Notes: a model not told the origin generated them from the sequence alone. DNA of 64,000 nt from Leeuwenhoekiella palythoae (GCF_900130045.1 NZ_FQXT01000003.1:496001-560000), one strand, 5' to 3'. Shown: positions 18,111-26,864, counted from the stretch's first letter. Numbers and translations: made by a program.

Positions 18111-18446
18111 TTATTCCCACTTGTTCAGATCTGCGCGCTGCGCTTCTTCCCGATCTAAATATTCTTTAATTTTTCGTTCTTCCCAATTTTTATACGATCT
18201 ATTGATAAAATTACCTTTATGCACCATAATGTAATGAATCATAAGACCTATTCCCCATCCTACGAGCATAGAAACCGGTGACCACCAAGGTATATAGCCG
18301 CTGACGGCTCCACGGTCAAAGAGACCAAAATAAAACAGCAAATAGACTCCATTTATAGTTAGGTAGACACTTAAGTGACTGTACCAAGCTTTGATGTCTT
18401 TAACACGCTTTTGCGCACGTTCAAAAGAAGATTTTTGATTTTCCAT
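18111..18446 (-). CDS. 2TM domain protein
   Basis: The protein has 111 residues from the ATG at 18446 (MENQKSSFERAQKRV); a second ATG nine bases earlier is also possible. The 2TM domain shows a helical N-terminus (KRVKDIKAWYSHL), two hydrophobic helices separated by a short turn and a charged C-terminus ending in WEERKIKEYLDRE. Small 2TM proteins often neighbour LytS/LytT genes in Bacteroidota, but their molecular role is not established. It ends 11 bases before the response regulator. Confidence 0.87.
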   Translation of the reverse strand: MENQKSSFERAQKRVKDIKAWYSHLSVYLTINGVYLLFYFGLFDRGAVSGYIPWWSPVSMLVGWGIGLMIHYIMVHKGNFINRSYKNWEERKIKEYLDREEAQRADLNKWE

Positions 18447-18460
18447 AATTTCCATATTGA

Positions 18461-18775
18461 TTATTCCCATCTTCCCATATTAGATTGTGACTTTTTATCG
18501 CGCTCCATAAATTCTTTTATTTTACGCTCTTCCCAATCTCTGCTCATAAAAGGATTCCAGTCAAAAGCTTTTGCAGCTTGAAAGATCAAGCCTATTCCCC
18601 AGCCTAACGCAGCCCATAAAAACCAGGGATGCCGCAAACCATCAATCCAATAATTCAGTCCGGCCAGGGCTCCGATCACGATGATATAACTGATGATGCC
18701 GCCATAAAACTTTCTGATCTCCCCAACTTTTTCTTTGGCTTGCAAGTATCTGTTTTCTTTGTCAAAATTTTCCAT
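18461..18775 (-). CDS. 2TM domain protein
   Basis: The protein has 104 residues and is a paralogue of its downstream neighbour. It starts MENFDKENRYLQAKEKVGEI, has two hydrophobic helices (about 26-45 and 52-70) and ends WEERKIKEFMERDKKS. Tandem copies plus a third copy fused to the histidine kinase suggest local duplication. The domain may link the kinase to the membrane or to its partners; this is inference. Confidence 0.87.
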   Translation of the reverse strand: MENFDKENRYLQAKEKVGEIRKFYGGIISYIIVIGALAGLNYWIDGLRHPWFLWAALGWGIGLIFQAAKAFDWNPFMSRDWEERKIKEFMERDKKSQSNMGRWE

Positions 18776-18878
18776 TGTAAAGCGTTTTAATGATTAATTA
18801 CTCTTCAAAATTGCGGGAATTGCATAAAGAATTGAATTATAACTTACCCGACTGTCATTTTTTAATACTGAATTGTAA

Positions 18879-20225
18879 CTAACGATCTTGATCCTTTTTC
18901 ATAAGCTCTCTAATCTTACGATCTTCCCAGTCTTTTCCCAAAAACGGATTCCAGCCAAAGACTTCCATCCCGTGAAAAAATACGCCCAGACCCCAACCCA
19001 AAGCCGGGAAAATAGCCCACGGAAAGCTGGTCGTATAATAGTTTAAAAGCGCTAATCCCGGAATAATGATACAATATAAACTAAGATTAATATAGAAGCC
19101 TTTAAGTTCTTCTACGTGCTTTTTAGCCATTGTATACTTTTTGTCTGATAAGTACTGCTCTGTATTCATAACTGTTGATTTTAATTGATGTTTGAGTTTT
19201 GGTATTTTGATTATAAATTCACTTTCGGTTTGCTGAATGAGGACTTCCCTTGAGGTCAATAAGCCGTAGCGCTGTTTGATGTTGATCAGTCCTACACCAC
19301 TGCTTTTAGCCATTACTTTTTTGGGCTGAAGATTGTTACGCACCACCAGATAACCAGCTTCTTCTTCGATGCTTATGTACAACTTGTGATTTCCACTCAC
19401 TACGTTATGCTTAACCGCATTCTCTAATAACAGCTGCAGCGCCAACGGAACCACTTTGGCATCAGGATCTGCAACAGCTTCGGGCAGTTTGAAAACAATA
19501 CTATCCTCATACCGCATTTTTAAAAGCGTCATATAGGTTTTAGCAAAAGCAAGCTCTTCGCTTAAAGAAATTAGCTCTTTATTTTTCTGCTCGAGCACGT
19601 ACCGATACACTTTAGACAACGAAGTGGTGAACTTTTGTGCCTGCAGCGGATTTTCTTCTATAAGACTGGTAAGCACATTTAGACTGTTGAATAAAAAATG
19701 CGGATCTAATTGATTTTTTAAAGCGTCAAATTGTGCCGAAGCCGTGCCGGCAATGATTTTTTGTTCTTTTACCTGGCGCTCCTTTTTATATCTATAGTAG
19801 AAGAAAAAATAAAAAATCGCATTACACACCAAAGCTACCACAAGCGGAATGCTGTAATCGATCACTTCTTCCTGGGAGAAAAAGAATTGCAGCGTCTTTC
19901 CGTAAAGCACGGTAATAATGAATAGTCGAATGAAAAACACCCCAATTACCGTGATAAAAACACTCGCCGGAATGGCTTTAACCAGGTGTTTAAAACTATA
20001 TAGATGATGCTTATACTTTTTAAAGAAAAACTTAAACACCTGCATATTGAGCATATACAACACCACAGAATACAACATACTTATCGCAAAGTCCAGCGCT
20101 AAATCGCTATTAAACTGTATGGTGTTGCCTCCCATCAGGTGAATGAGTAAAAACACGATATAAATGGCAATGCCAACGGTGACAGCCTTTAGAAATTCAG
20201 ATAACAGATTATTCATCAGTTGCAA
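18879..20225 (-). CDS. LytS-like sensor histidine kinase fused to a C-terminal 2TM domain
   Basis: The protein has 448 residues. About four membrane helices (12-32, 45-60, 85-108, 125-143) lead into a His_kinase domain with the phospho-acceptor motif QLDPHFLFN (H176) and an ATP-binding N-box (LQLLLENAVKHNV), then SSGVGLINIKQRYG. After the kinase a 2TM domain starts at M353 (MNTEQYLSDKKY) and ends WEDRKIRELMKKD, like the two free-standing 2TM proteins encoded just downstream. The probable partner is the LytTR regulator encoded three genes downstream. The 2TM part may be an in-frame fusion of a formerly separate gene. Confidence 0.9.
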   Translation of the reverse strand: MQLMNNLLSEFLKAVTVGIAIYIVFLLIHLMGGNTIQFNSDLALDFAISMLYSVVLYMLNMQVFKFFFKKYKHHLYSFKHLVKAIPASVFITVIGVFFIRLFIITVLYGKTLQFFFSQEEVIDYSIPLVVALVCNAIFYFFFYYRYKKERQVKEQKIIAGTASAQFDALKNQLDPHFLFNSLNVLTSLIEENPLQAQKFTTSLSKVYRYVLEQKNKELISLSEELAFAKTYMTLLKMRYEDSIVFKLPEAVADPDAKVVPLALQLLLENAVKHNVVSGNHKLYISIEEEAGYLVVRNNLQPKKVMAKSSGVGLINIKQRYGLLTSREVLIQQTESEFIIKIPKLKHQLKSTVMNTEQYLSDKKYTMAKKHVEELKGFYINLSLYCIIIPGLALLNYYTTSFPWAIFPALGWGLGVFFHGMEVFGWNPFLGKDWEDRKIRELMKKDQDR

Positions 20226-20400
20226 TTAAAAAAATGGATGGAGCTATAGTGCTCTCGCTTTTAAAAGTATCACAATCTTCGTAAACCACTACGGTAACTT
20301 CCTGCGATATACTGTTCTTTATAGATTGCAATTCTGAGTTAGCCTGTGCTCCGGTTGAAGCCAATGCCCACTCTAATATTAAGAGAATAACTTTTACCAT
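20209..20400 (-). CDS. Small hypothetical protein with a signal-peptide-like start, overlapping the kinase gene
   Basis: This 63-residue frame starts MVKVILLILEWALASTGAQA, a plausible signal peptide, followed by a short soluble segment (ISQEVTVVVYEDCDTFKSES). Its end overlaps the kinase start by 17 bases, the arrangement expected of translational coupling. It has only one cysteine and I recognise no family. It may be a real exported peptide of the LytS/LytT operon or a chance frame. Confidence 0.4.
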   Translation of the reverse strand: MVKVILLILEWALASTGAQANSELQSIKNSISQEVTVVVYEDCDTFKSESTIAPSIFLIATDE

Positions 20401-20566
20401 AACCTAATAATGTTTTGATTAAGCAGTGTAAAAGTGTACAAACGCAAAGAGGTCTTACAGAATAAAATACCGAACTGTCAATTTTTAAAGACCAATTGTA
20501 ATTAGAAATCCTTTAGGTATTTGCGTTAACAATCCTATAAAAACTTTTAGCACTCAGGGTATTTAA

Positions 20567-20574
20567 TAATTTTG
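20567..20574 (+). promoter_or_regulatory. Bacteroidota -7 promoter element
   Basis: TAATTTTG matches TAnnTTTG 23 bases before the start codon of the metallophosphoesterase fusion gene. A T-rich stretch lies about 25 bases further upstream as a weak -33 element. Confidence 0.5.
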
Positions 20575-20596
20575 CTGAAAACCTACACCCTAACCT

Positions 20597-23500
20597 ATGT
20601 TCATTCGCAGAATAGTTTACTGTTTTTCAATACTTTTAGCACTAAGTCTACTCCATTCTTGCGCTAGTAAACGCACGCAATTTAGAGACCCCAAAAACAC
20701 CATAATTAACACCGCAACGGATACCTCAACGTATCGAAGCGTTTTCCTTTTAGGCAATTTAGGCTCCGGAAAAACCGGTCCCAATGAAACCTTGCTACAA
20801 GCCTTCAATGCGCATCAAAAGCAAATGGCAAAAAAAGACGATTACCTTTTAATTTTAGGTGATAATGTCTATGCTAATAAACTGAACGAAGGTCAAAACA
20901 AGCAACAATTGGAGCGCATTGTTAGCCTTACCGAAGCTTTTAAAGGAGAGACGCTGATCATTCCGGGAGAAAATGATTGGAATGATCACGGTGTAGAAGG
21001 TCTGGAAAAAATAGAAGATTATATAGAAAAACAAATGGGGAAAGACAATCATTATCAGCCAGAAAATGGCTGCCCCATAGAAACCATTACAGTTGATGCG
21101 CAAACCGAAATCATTATCGTTGACTCACAATGGTATATTGAAGATTGGAGTAAACATCCGGGATTTAACGATAAGTGTGCCATTAAAACAAGAGCACAGT
21201 TTCTCACACTTTTAAAAGATGAAGCGCGCAAGGCCAGACACAAAAATGTGCTGCTTGTGATGCATCATCCCCTATTTTCTAATGGTATTTATGGCGGAGA
21301 AATGAGCACAAGAGCATTCTACAGACCTACTGCCGAGAATGCTTACGTACCATTTGCCGGCTTTTTATGGGCATTCGCAAGAACGCAAGGGGGTATTTCT
21401 AAACAAGATCAATTCAATCCGCTTATGAATGATCTGATGAGCGAGATCAAAAAAATGGCGATCGATTTACCGCGATTGTTTGTACTCTCTGCTCACGAGC
21501 ATTCTATGCAGTACATCGAGAATCAGAATATACGCCAGATGATTTCGGGAACCGGTAGCAAAACCGAATATGTACGCCTTGGCAAAGATGGAAAATTTGC
21601 TTCAGTACAACCGGGATTTGCAGAATTACGCTTGTATAAAAACGGTGCTTCTTCAGTACATTACTACGAAATAAACCCTGAAAACCAGTTAGAAGAACGC
21701 TTTTCAAAATTAGCTTACGATAAGCCCGAAGCATTTCCAATAGATAGTTTGCCGCAACAATTCAATGCTACTCAAAAAGCGAGTATTTATGCCAAAGAGG
21801 AAGTAGAAGTTACTGAACGCTATGAGAAATTTTGGGGTAAACATTATCGTGATCTCTACGGGTTAGAGATTGATGCTCAAGTAGCAACTATAGATACTTT
21901 ACATGGCGGATTGCAGGTAGAACGCGCAGGCGGCGGACACCAAACGCAATCACTAAGACTGGTAGACGAGGACGATCGAGAGTATAACATGCGTGCTCTT
22001 GCAAAGGATCCTTTTGCATTCTTAAAATCCTCAGGTTATGATAATCTGGATGCAGAATCCTATTTTTCAGGCACGATTCCCGCCCGAATTATTGAAGATT
22101 TCTATACAGCATCGCATCCTTACGGGGCATTTGCTATTCCGCGTCTAGCCGGTGCGGCTGATCTCAATCATACACATCCTAAGGTCTTTTATATCCCTCA
22201 GCATAAAGAATTAGGTGACTTTAATAAAACTCACGGAAATCGCTTGTATATGCTTGTAGAAAAGCCTGATGATGACTTCAATGGCACGCATATGTTTGGC
22301 TTCAATGAAGATGTAGAGAGTACCGCAGATCTATTTGAAGCGATTAGAGAAGATGAGAAAAACAGAGTTGTTGAAAAAGACTATATCAGAGCGCGCGTAT
22401 TTGATATGCTTGTGGGAGATTGGGACCGTCACGAAGATCAATGGCGTTGGGCTGAGCAAGAAGATGAAAACGAGGTACGCAATTATATCGCGATCCCACG
22501 AGATCGTGATCAGGTATTTTCAAAATTTGATGGAAAAATGATCGCGTTCCTGCAAAAGTTTATGCCGGGAACACGCGAGTTGGGTAACTATGGACCAGAT
22601 ATAAAATATGTAGAAAAATTTAGTGAGAGTGCCATAAGCTTAGACCGCGCTCTTTTGCAAAAATCAAATAAAGAAGATTGGTTTGAAGCTGTAGCATATA
22701 TCCAGCAAAATATCACTCCAGAGGTTGTGACTAAAGCTTTTAAAGAAATGCCTGTTGAAGTGCAAGATGACAATTGGTTGCAACTTCAAGAAGATCTTTT
22801 GGCTCGAAAAGCGAACCTTCAAGACATTGTATCACGTTATTACGATTATTTCATTCGTTTTCAAACCTTGAAAGGAACCGATAAAGATGATCACTTCTAC
22901 ATCACACGCAATGCAGATGGAAGCACCGGCGTAAAGGCCTACCGTATCAAGGATGGCGAAGATGGCTACGAGTTATTTGATCGAAAATTTACTCCAAATG
23001 AAACCGAAGAAATATGGATTTACGGTCTTGATGATGACGATATCTTCACTGCAACCGGTTCTGGCCCCGGAAATATAAAAATTGTCATAGCAGGTGGTCA
23101 AAATGACGATGTATATGATCTTAAAAACGGAAAAGGAATTACCATTTTTGATCAGCCGGATGGAAACACAATTGAAAATTTAGGAGGCGCACGTAAACGC
23201 TTTAGCAGTGTTTATGAAAATCATATTTATGACTCAGAACGTCGTCCTGAAAAGGCAAAAAAAATAAATATAGAATTACCTTATAATCCAGATTGGGGAG
23301 TCGCTCCTCATCTAAAATTTGCCAGTCAAAATTTAGGTTTTGAACGTCATCCGTTTACTTCACAATTTGTTTTAGATGCGCAATATTTTTCGCTAACCCA
23401 AGCAGCAATTTTCAAAACAGCATATCACACAGCCAATTTTTTCCCGCAGTGGAATTTAAAAATAGGCGGTCTTGCAACTACGCATAATTACACCAGAAAC

Positions 23501-24268
23501 TTTTTTGGCTTCGGAAATGAAACGGTGAATTCTGCCAACAATTTAGATGAAAATCGCATTTTCTTACAGCAATTTGAAGCTGAAACAGGTGTGTATTACA
23601 TCGGTGAATACGGTAGTTCATTTGAAGCTTCGATAGCATATCAAAATTTTACACCCGAACAATCACTTTACATAAATACATTTAATTCACTGAATAACAA
23701 TAACTATATCACTTTAAAATCAATTTATTCCTACAAAAGTAAAGACGACTTAAATTTTCCTACACGCGGGATGCATTTTGAAGCTTCAGGCTATTATAGT
23801 GACAATTTGGAAAATCGGGAAACCGTAGTCGCCGCCGATCCAAAAATCACCTTTTGGAACGCCATAGACACCTCTAGAAATTTAGTCTTAAAAAGTGAAG
23901 TTGCAGGTCAATTGCGCTTCGGAAATGAAATTCCATTTTACCAGTCGGCTTCTTTAGGTGGGAATTCCGGATTGCGAAGTTATCGCTTAAATAGATTTTC
24001 TGGTGATCAAGCCTTGCGAGGTTCTGCAGACTTACTTTACAAAATCAAACCGATTAAAACAGCAATTTTTCCTCTGCAATCTCATCTTTTTCTAGGCTAC
24101 GATTTAGGTCGAGTTTGGTACAATCAAGAATCTTCTGAAGTATGGCATGACAGTTTTGGGGGCGGATTTAATTTAAGTATGGGCGGATTTTTAAATAGTA
24201 GTTTTGGCTATTTTACCGGTAGTGAAGGTGGCAGGTTTCAGTTTAGTATTGTACTCGGGGCACGATAA
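20597..24268 (+). CDS. Lipoprotein fusion of a metallophosphoesterase-like domain with an Omp85-type outer-membrane barrel
   Basis: The protein has 1223 residues with a lipobox (ALSLLHSC, Cys22). A metallophosphoesterase fold covers about 45-330: LLGNLG (N54), GDN (89-90), GENDW (124-128), MHHPLF and AHEH. The usual first-site GD and GNHD motifs are changed to GN and GEND, whereas the later histidine motifs are intact. A middle domain (about 400-830) is rich in acidic residues. The C-terminal 350 residues form a surface-antigen/BamA-like barrel, with FPTRGMHFEASG, LGGNSGLRSYR and GYDLGRVW. This architecture recurs in Bacteroidota but no activity is known. Catalysis is doubtful. Confidence 0.85.
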   Translation: MFIRRIVYCFSILLALSLLHSCASKRTQFRDPKNTIINTATDTSTYRSVFLLGNLGSGKTGPNETLLQAFNAHQKQMAKKDDYLLILGDNVYANKLNEGQNKQQLERIVSLTEAFKGETLIIPGENDWNDHGVEGLEKIEDYIEKQMGKDNHYQPENGCPIETITVDAQTEIIIVDSQWYIEDWSKHPGFNDKCAIKTRAQFLTLLKDEARKARHKNVLLVMHHPLFSNGIYGGEMSTRAFYRPTAENAYVPFAGFLWAFARTQGGISKQDQFNPLMNDLMSEIKKMAIDLPRLFVLSAHEHSMQYIENQNIRQMISGTGSKTEYVRLGKDGKFASVQPGFAELRLYKNGASSVHYYEINPENQLEERFSKLAYDKPEAFPIDSLPQQFNATQKASIYAKEEVEVTERYEKFWGKHYRDLYGLEIDAQVATIDTLHGGLQVERAGGGHQTQSLRLVDEDDREYNMRALAKDPFAFLKSSGYDNLDAESYFSGTIPARIIEDFYTASHPYGAFAIPRLAGAADLNHTHPKVFYIPQHKELGDFNKTHGNRLYMLVEKPDDDFNGTHMFGFNEDVESTADLFEAIREDEKNRVVEKDYIRARVFDMLVGDWDRHEDQWRWAEQEDENEVRNYIAIPRDRDQVFSKFDGKMIAFLQKFMPGTRELGNYGPDIKYVEKFSESAISLDRALLQKSNKEDWFEAVAYIQQNITPEVVTKAFKEMPVEVQDDNWLQLQEDLLARKANLQDIVSRYYDYFIRFQTLKGTDKDDHFYITRNADGSTGVKAYRIKDGEDGYELFDRKFTPNETEEIWIYGLDDDDIFTATGSGPGNIKIVIAGGQNDDVYDLKNGKGITIFDQPDGNTIENLGGARKRFSSVYENHIYDSERRPEKAKKINIELPYNPDWGVAPHLKFASQNLGFERHPFTSQFVLDAQYFSLTQAAIFKTAYHTANFFPQWNLKIGGLATTHNYTRNFFGFGNETVNSANNLDENRIFLQQFEAETGVYYIGEYGSSFEASIAYQNFTPEQSLYINTFNSLNNNNYITLKSIYSYKSKDDLNFPTRGMHFEASGYYSDNLENRETVVAADPKITFWNAIDTSRNLVLKSEVAGQLRFGNEIPFYQSASLGGNSGLRSYRLNRFSGDQALRGSADLLYKIKPIKTAIFPLQSHLFLGYDLGRVWYNQESSEVWHDSFGGGFNLSMGGFLNSSFGYFTGSEGGRFQFSIVLGAR

Positions 24269-24291
24269 CAAAAATCAGGCATTTTAGGAAT

Positions 24292-24305
24292 GTAACACGT
24301 GTTAC
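24292..24305. promoter_or_regulatory. Perfect 14-base palindrome, candidate operator
   Basis: GTAACACGTGTTAC is a perfect inverted repeat just after the fusion gene and 22 bases upstream of the TATATTTG element of the persulfide dioxygenase gene. The position fits an activator or repressor site. No cognate regulator is identifiable. Confidence 0.45.
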
Positions 24306-24327
24306 CCTAACACTGCTTTGGGTGTCT

Positions 24328-24335
24328 TATATTTG
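24328..24335 (+). promoter_or_regulatory. Bacteroidota -7 promoter element
   Basis: TATATTTG matches TAnnTTTG 24 bases before the start codon of the persulfide dioxygenase gene. A clear -33 element is not visible, which would fit activator dependence. Confidence 0.6.
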
Positions 24336-24359
24336 CTCTATAATTGAAATTATAAAGTC

Positions 24360-25775
24360 ATGAAAATTGAACAAATATATACCGGCTGCTTAGCCCAAGG
24401 TGCTTACTATATAGAAAGTAATGGTGAAGTTGCGATCATAGATCCGTTAAGAGAGGTAAAACCCTATCTTGACAAAGCTGAAGCCGCAGATGCGAAAATC
24501 AAATATATTTTTGAAACTCATTTTCATGCAGATTTTGTGAGTGGTCACGTAACACTCGCTAAAGAGACCGGTGCAAAAATCATTTACGGGCCTAATGCAA
24601 ACCCGGCTTTTGACGCGTTGATCGCTAAAGACAATCAGGAATTCTCTTTAGGTGAAGTGACGATAAAAGTACTTCATACTCCCGGTCACACTATGGAAAG
24701 TACCACTTACCTCCTTAAAGATAAAGAAGGAAAAGATCACGCAATTTTTAGCGGAGACACCTTATTCTTGGGAGATGTAGGACGGCCGGATCTCGCCCAA
24801 AAGGCAAAAGAACTCACACAAGAAGATCTTGCCGGTTATTTATACGACAGCCTTCGTAATAAAATTATGCCACTGGCTGATGAGGTTATCGTATATCCCG
24901 CACACGGTGCAGGTTCGGCTTGCGGTAAAAATATGAGCAAAGAAACGGTGGACACTTTGGGTAACCAAAAGAAAACCAACTATGCGCTGCGTGCCGATAT
25001 GAGCAAGGACGAATTTATCGCAGAAGTGACTGATGGTTTGCTTCCGCCTCCCTCCTATTTTCCGCTCAACGTGAAAATGAACAAAGAGGGCTACGATCAT
25101 ATTGACGAGGTACTGGAACGCGGCACACAACAACTAACTCCCGAAGCGTTTGAAGCTGCCGCAAATGAGACCGGCGCCGTGATCTTAGATGTACGTAAAG
25201 CAGCAGATTTTGCAAAGGGTCACATTCCACGTTCTATTTTTATTGGCATTGATGGAAGTTTTGCTCCTTGGGTTGGTGCTTTGATCGCCGATACTGCCCA
25301 GCCTATACTTTTGGTGGCACCAGAAGGACGTGAAGAAGAAACCGTCACCCGTTTGTCTCGTGTAGGGTTTGATCAAACCTTAGGCTATTTAAATGGTGGT
25401 TTTGAAGCCTGGAAAACTTCAGGAAAAGAAATTGATACTGTAACCTCTGTTGAGGCCTCTAATCTTGAAAAAACAGTGCAATCTGATGCTACTACTCCGG
25501 TTTTTGACGTGCGCAAACCTGGCGAATTTGAGTCTGAACACCTTGAAGTAGCCCTAAGCACTCCTCTGGATTTTCTCAACAAGCACTTGACTGAGTTTCC
25601 TTCAGATAAAGTTTTTTATGTGCATTGTGCAGGAGGCTACCGCAGTATGATCGCAGCAAGTATTTTAAAAAGTCGCGGAATTCATAATTTAATTGATGTA
25701 AAAGGAGGCTACAAAGCAATTAAAGAAACTGAATTGAAAAGAACCAATTACGTTTGTCCTTCAACGCTGAAATAA
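24360..25775 (+). CDS. Persulfide dioxygenase-like MBL-fold hydrolase with two rhodanese domains
   Basis: The protein has 471 residues. The metallo-beta-lactamase domain (1-230) has THFHADFVSGH (H54, H56, D58), HTPGHT, FSGDTLFLGDVGRPD and YPAHGAGS, as in ETHE1/BlhA-type persulfide dioxygenases. Two rhodanese domains follow (about 270-355 and 375-470). The first lacks a catalytic cysteine (LLVAPEGREEE); the second has it (VHCAGGYRS). The enzyme should oxidise glutathione or protein persulfide and transfer sulfane sulfur. A secreted rhodanese gene follows 54 bases downstream, so the two may act together. Confidence 0.9.
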   Translation: MKIEQIYTGCLAQGAYYIESNGEVAIIDPLREVKPYLDKAEAADAKIKYIFETHFHADFVSGHVTLAKETGAKIIYGPNANPAFDALIAKDNQEFSLGEVTIKVLHTPGHTMESTTYLLKDKEGKDHAIFSGDTLFLGDVGRPDLAQKAKELTQEDLAGYLYDSLRNKIMPLADEVIVYPAHGAGSACGKNMSKETVDTLGNQKKTNYALRADMSKDEFIAEVTDGLLPPPSYFPLNVKMNKEGYDHIDEVLERGTQQLTPEAFEAAANETGAVILDVRKAADFAKGHIPRSIFIGIDGSFAPWVGALIADTAQPILLVAPEGREEETVTRLSRVGFDQTLGYLNGGFEAWKTSGKEIDTVTSVEASNLEKTVQSDATTPVFDVRKPGEFESEHLEVALSTPLDFLNKHLTEFPSDKVFYVHCAGGYRSMIAASILKSRGIHNLIDVKGGYKAIKETELKRTNYVCPSTLK

Positions 25776-25828
25776 ATCACCTCTGGACGAGCCCAGAAGC
25801 ACTTAAAACCAACTAATTTCTGAACGTT

Positions 25829-26245
25829 ATGAGAACCATCCTTTTTCTATCTATGTTTTTAATGAGTCTTGGTGTTTTTGCCCAAGAAAGCAATCACGTT
25901 ATTCTCAGTAAAGAATTGTTTGAAGCAAGCATTCAGACTAATTCCGAAAACTTAAAAAGAGATATTCAGTTGGTAGATGTACGCAGACCGGAAGAGTTTG
26001 AAGCGGGCAAGATCGAAGGTGCGGTCAATATGAATGTCTTGGAACCTGAAACCTTTAAAGAGCAAATAGAAACGCTTGACAAATCAAAGCCGGTTTACAT
26101 TTACTGCCGCTCTGGAAATCGCAGCGGAAAAGCTGCAATGCTTATGCAGGAGCTTGGTTTTAAAGCGATTTATGATCTTGAAGGTGGTTATCTCAATTGG
26201 ACTTCATCAAGCGAAACGAAAGCGACAGAGAAAAATCATCAGTAA
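25829..26245 (+). CDS. Secreted rhodanese-like sulfurtransferase
   Basis: The protein has 138 residues with a signal peptide (MRTILFLSMFLMSLGVFAQ) and a single rhodanese domain. The active loop CRSGNRSG has the catalytic cysteine. It should accept or move sulfane sulfur in the periplasm. It is downstream of the cytoplasmic persulfide dioxygenase and probably co-transcribed. Confidence 0.9.
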   Translation: MRTILFLSMFLMSLGVFAQESNHVILSKELFEASIQTNSENLKRDIQLVDVRRPEEFEAGKIEGAVNMNVLEPETFKEQIETLDKSKPVYIYCRSGNRSGKAAMLMQELGFKAIYDLEGGYLNWTSSSETKATEKNHQ

Positions 26246-26289
26246 ACGATCACGTTTTATTTTAGCTGTTAACAGCAAAATAAATAATA

Positions 26290-26327
26290 TAAAACGGCTC
26301 AAAGCAAATAGCTTTTGAGCCGTTTTT
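26290..26327. terminator. Bidirectional terminator
   Basis: An AAAACGGCTCAAA stem pairs with TTTTGAGCCGTTTT around an 8-base loop. It lies between the convergent rhodanese and HxlR genes and can stop transcription in both directions. Confidence 0.85.
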
Positions 26328-26368
26328 GTTACGGTTCTAAGGCTGAAATCTTTTAGATCAAATTACCA

Positions 26369-26737
26369 TTAAGAAGAATAAGAGGCTCTTGATTTTTTTA
26401 TTTCAGGCATATGTTGATTGGCCCACGCCACCAAACTTTGAATATGCGGAATAAGAGATTGTCCGCGCTCTGAAAGTCTATATTCAACCCGTGGTGGAAT
26501 TTCGGGGTATTGTTTTCTAAGAATCAGTCCATCTGCTTCCAGACTTTTTAAAGTGACTGAAAGCATTTTTTGAGAAACTGATTTTATGGTTTTATGTAAT
26601 TCATTAAACCGCATGACTCCTTGGTCTTCAAGCAGCAATAATACCAAGGTAGACCACTTATCACCAAATCGATCCATCACATTACGTACCGGGCAATTTT
26701 CGGCATCACCAAAAAAGTTTAAAGATTTTTCGCTCAT
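26369..26737 (-). CDS. HxlR family transcriptional regulator
   Basis: The protein has 122 residues with a winged helix-turn-helix: CPVRNVMDRFGDKWSTLVLLLL, then RFNELHKTIKSVSQKMLSVTLK, and PPRVEYRLSERG in the wing. The N-terminal cysteine (C15) is the position used for redox sensing in several HxlR proteins. It is divergent from an NmrA-type quinone reductase gene, as with the ytfG/ytfH pair in Escherichia coli. It probably represses that gene under reducing conditions; this is inference. Confidence 0.92.
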   Translation of the reverse strand: MSEKSLNFFGDAENCPVRNVMDRFGDKWSTLVLLLLEDQGVMRFNELHKTIKSVSQKMLSVTLKSLEADGLILRKQYPEIPPRVEYRLSERGQSLIPHIQSLVAWANQHMPEIKKSRASYSS

Positions 26738-26780
26738 AACAGGTTCATTTTCAGCATTACTTACTTCAATGTTAGTTGAC

Positions 26781-26792
26781 TACGCAAGCGTA
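26781..26792. promoter_or_regulatory. Candidate HxlR operator
   Basis: TACGCAAGCGTA is an inverted repeat with a 2-base centre (TACGC-AA-GCGTA), flanked by GAC on the left and AGTC on the right. It lies in the divergent gap between the HxlR regulator (44 bases away) and the quinone reductase, close to the predicted -33 region. Confidence 0.4.
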
Positions 26793-26819
26793 AGTCTTCC
26801 ATTGGTCAAAGATACGTTT

Positions 26820-26827
26820 TATCTTTG
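26820..26827 (+). promoter_or_regulatory. Bacteroidota -7 promoter element
   Basis: TATCTTTG matches TAnnTTTG 37 bases before the start codon of the quinone reductase gene, and 27 bases after the candidate operator. Confidence 0.6.
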
Positions 26828-26864
26828 CTTACCAAAAGTTAGTTAATAACCAAAAAATAAAATA

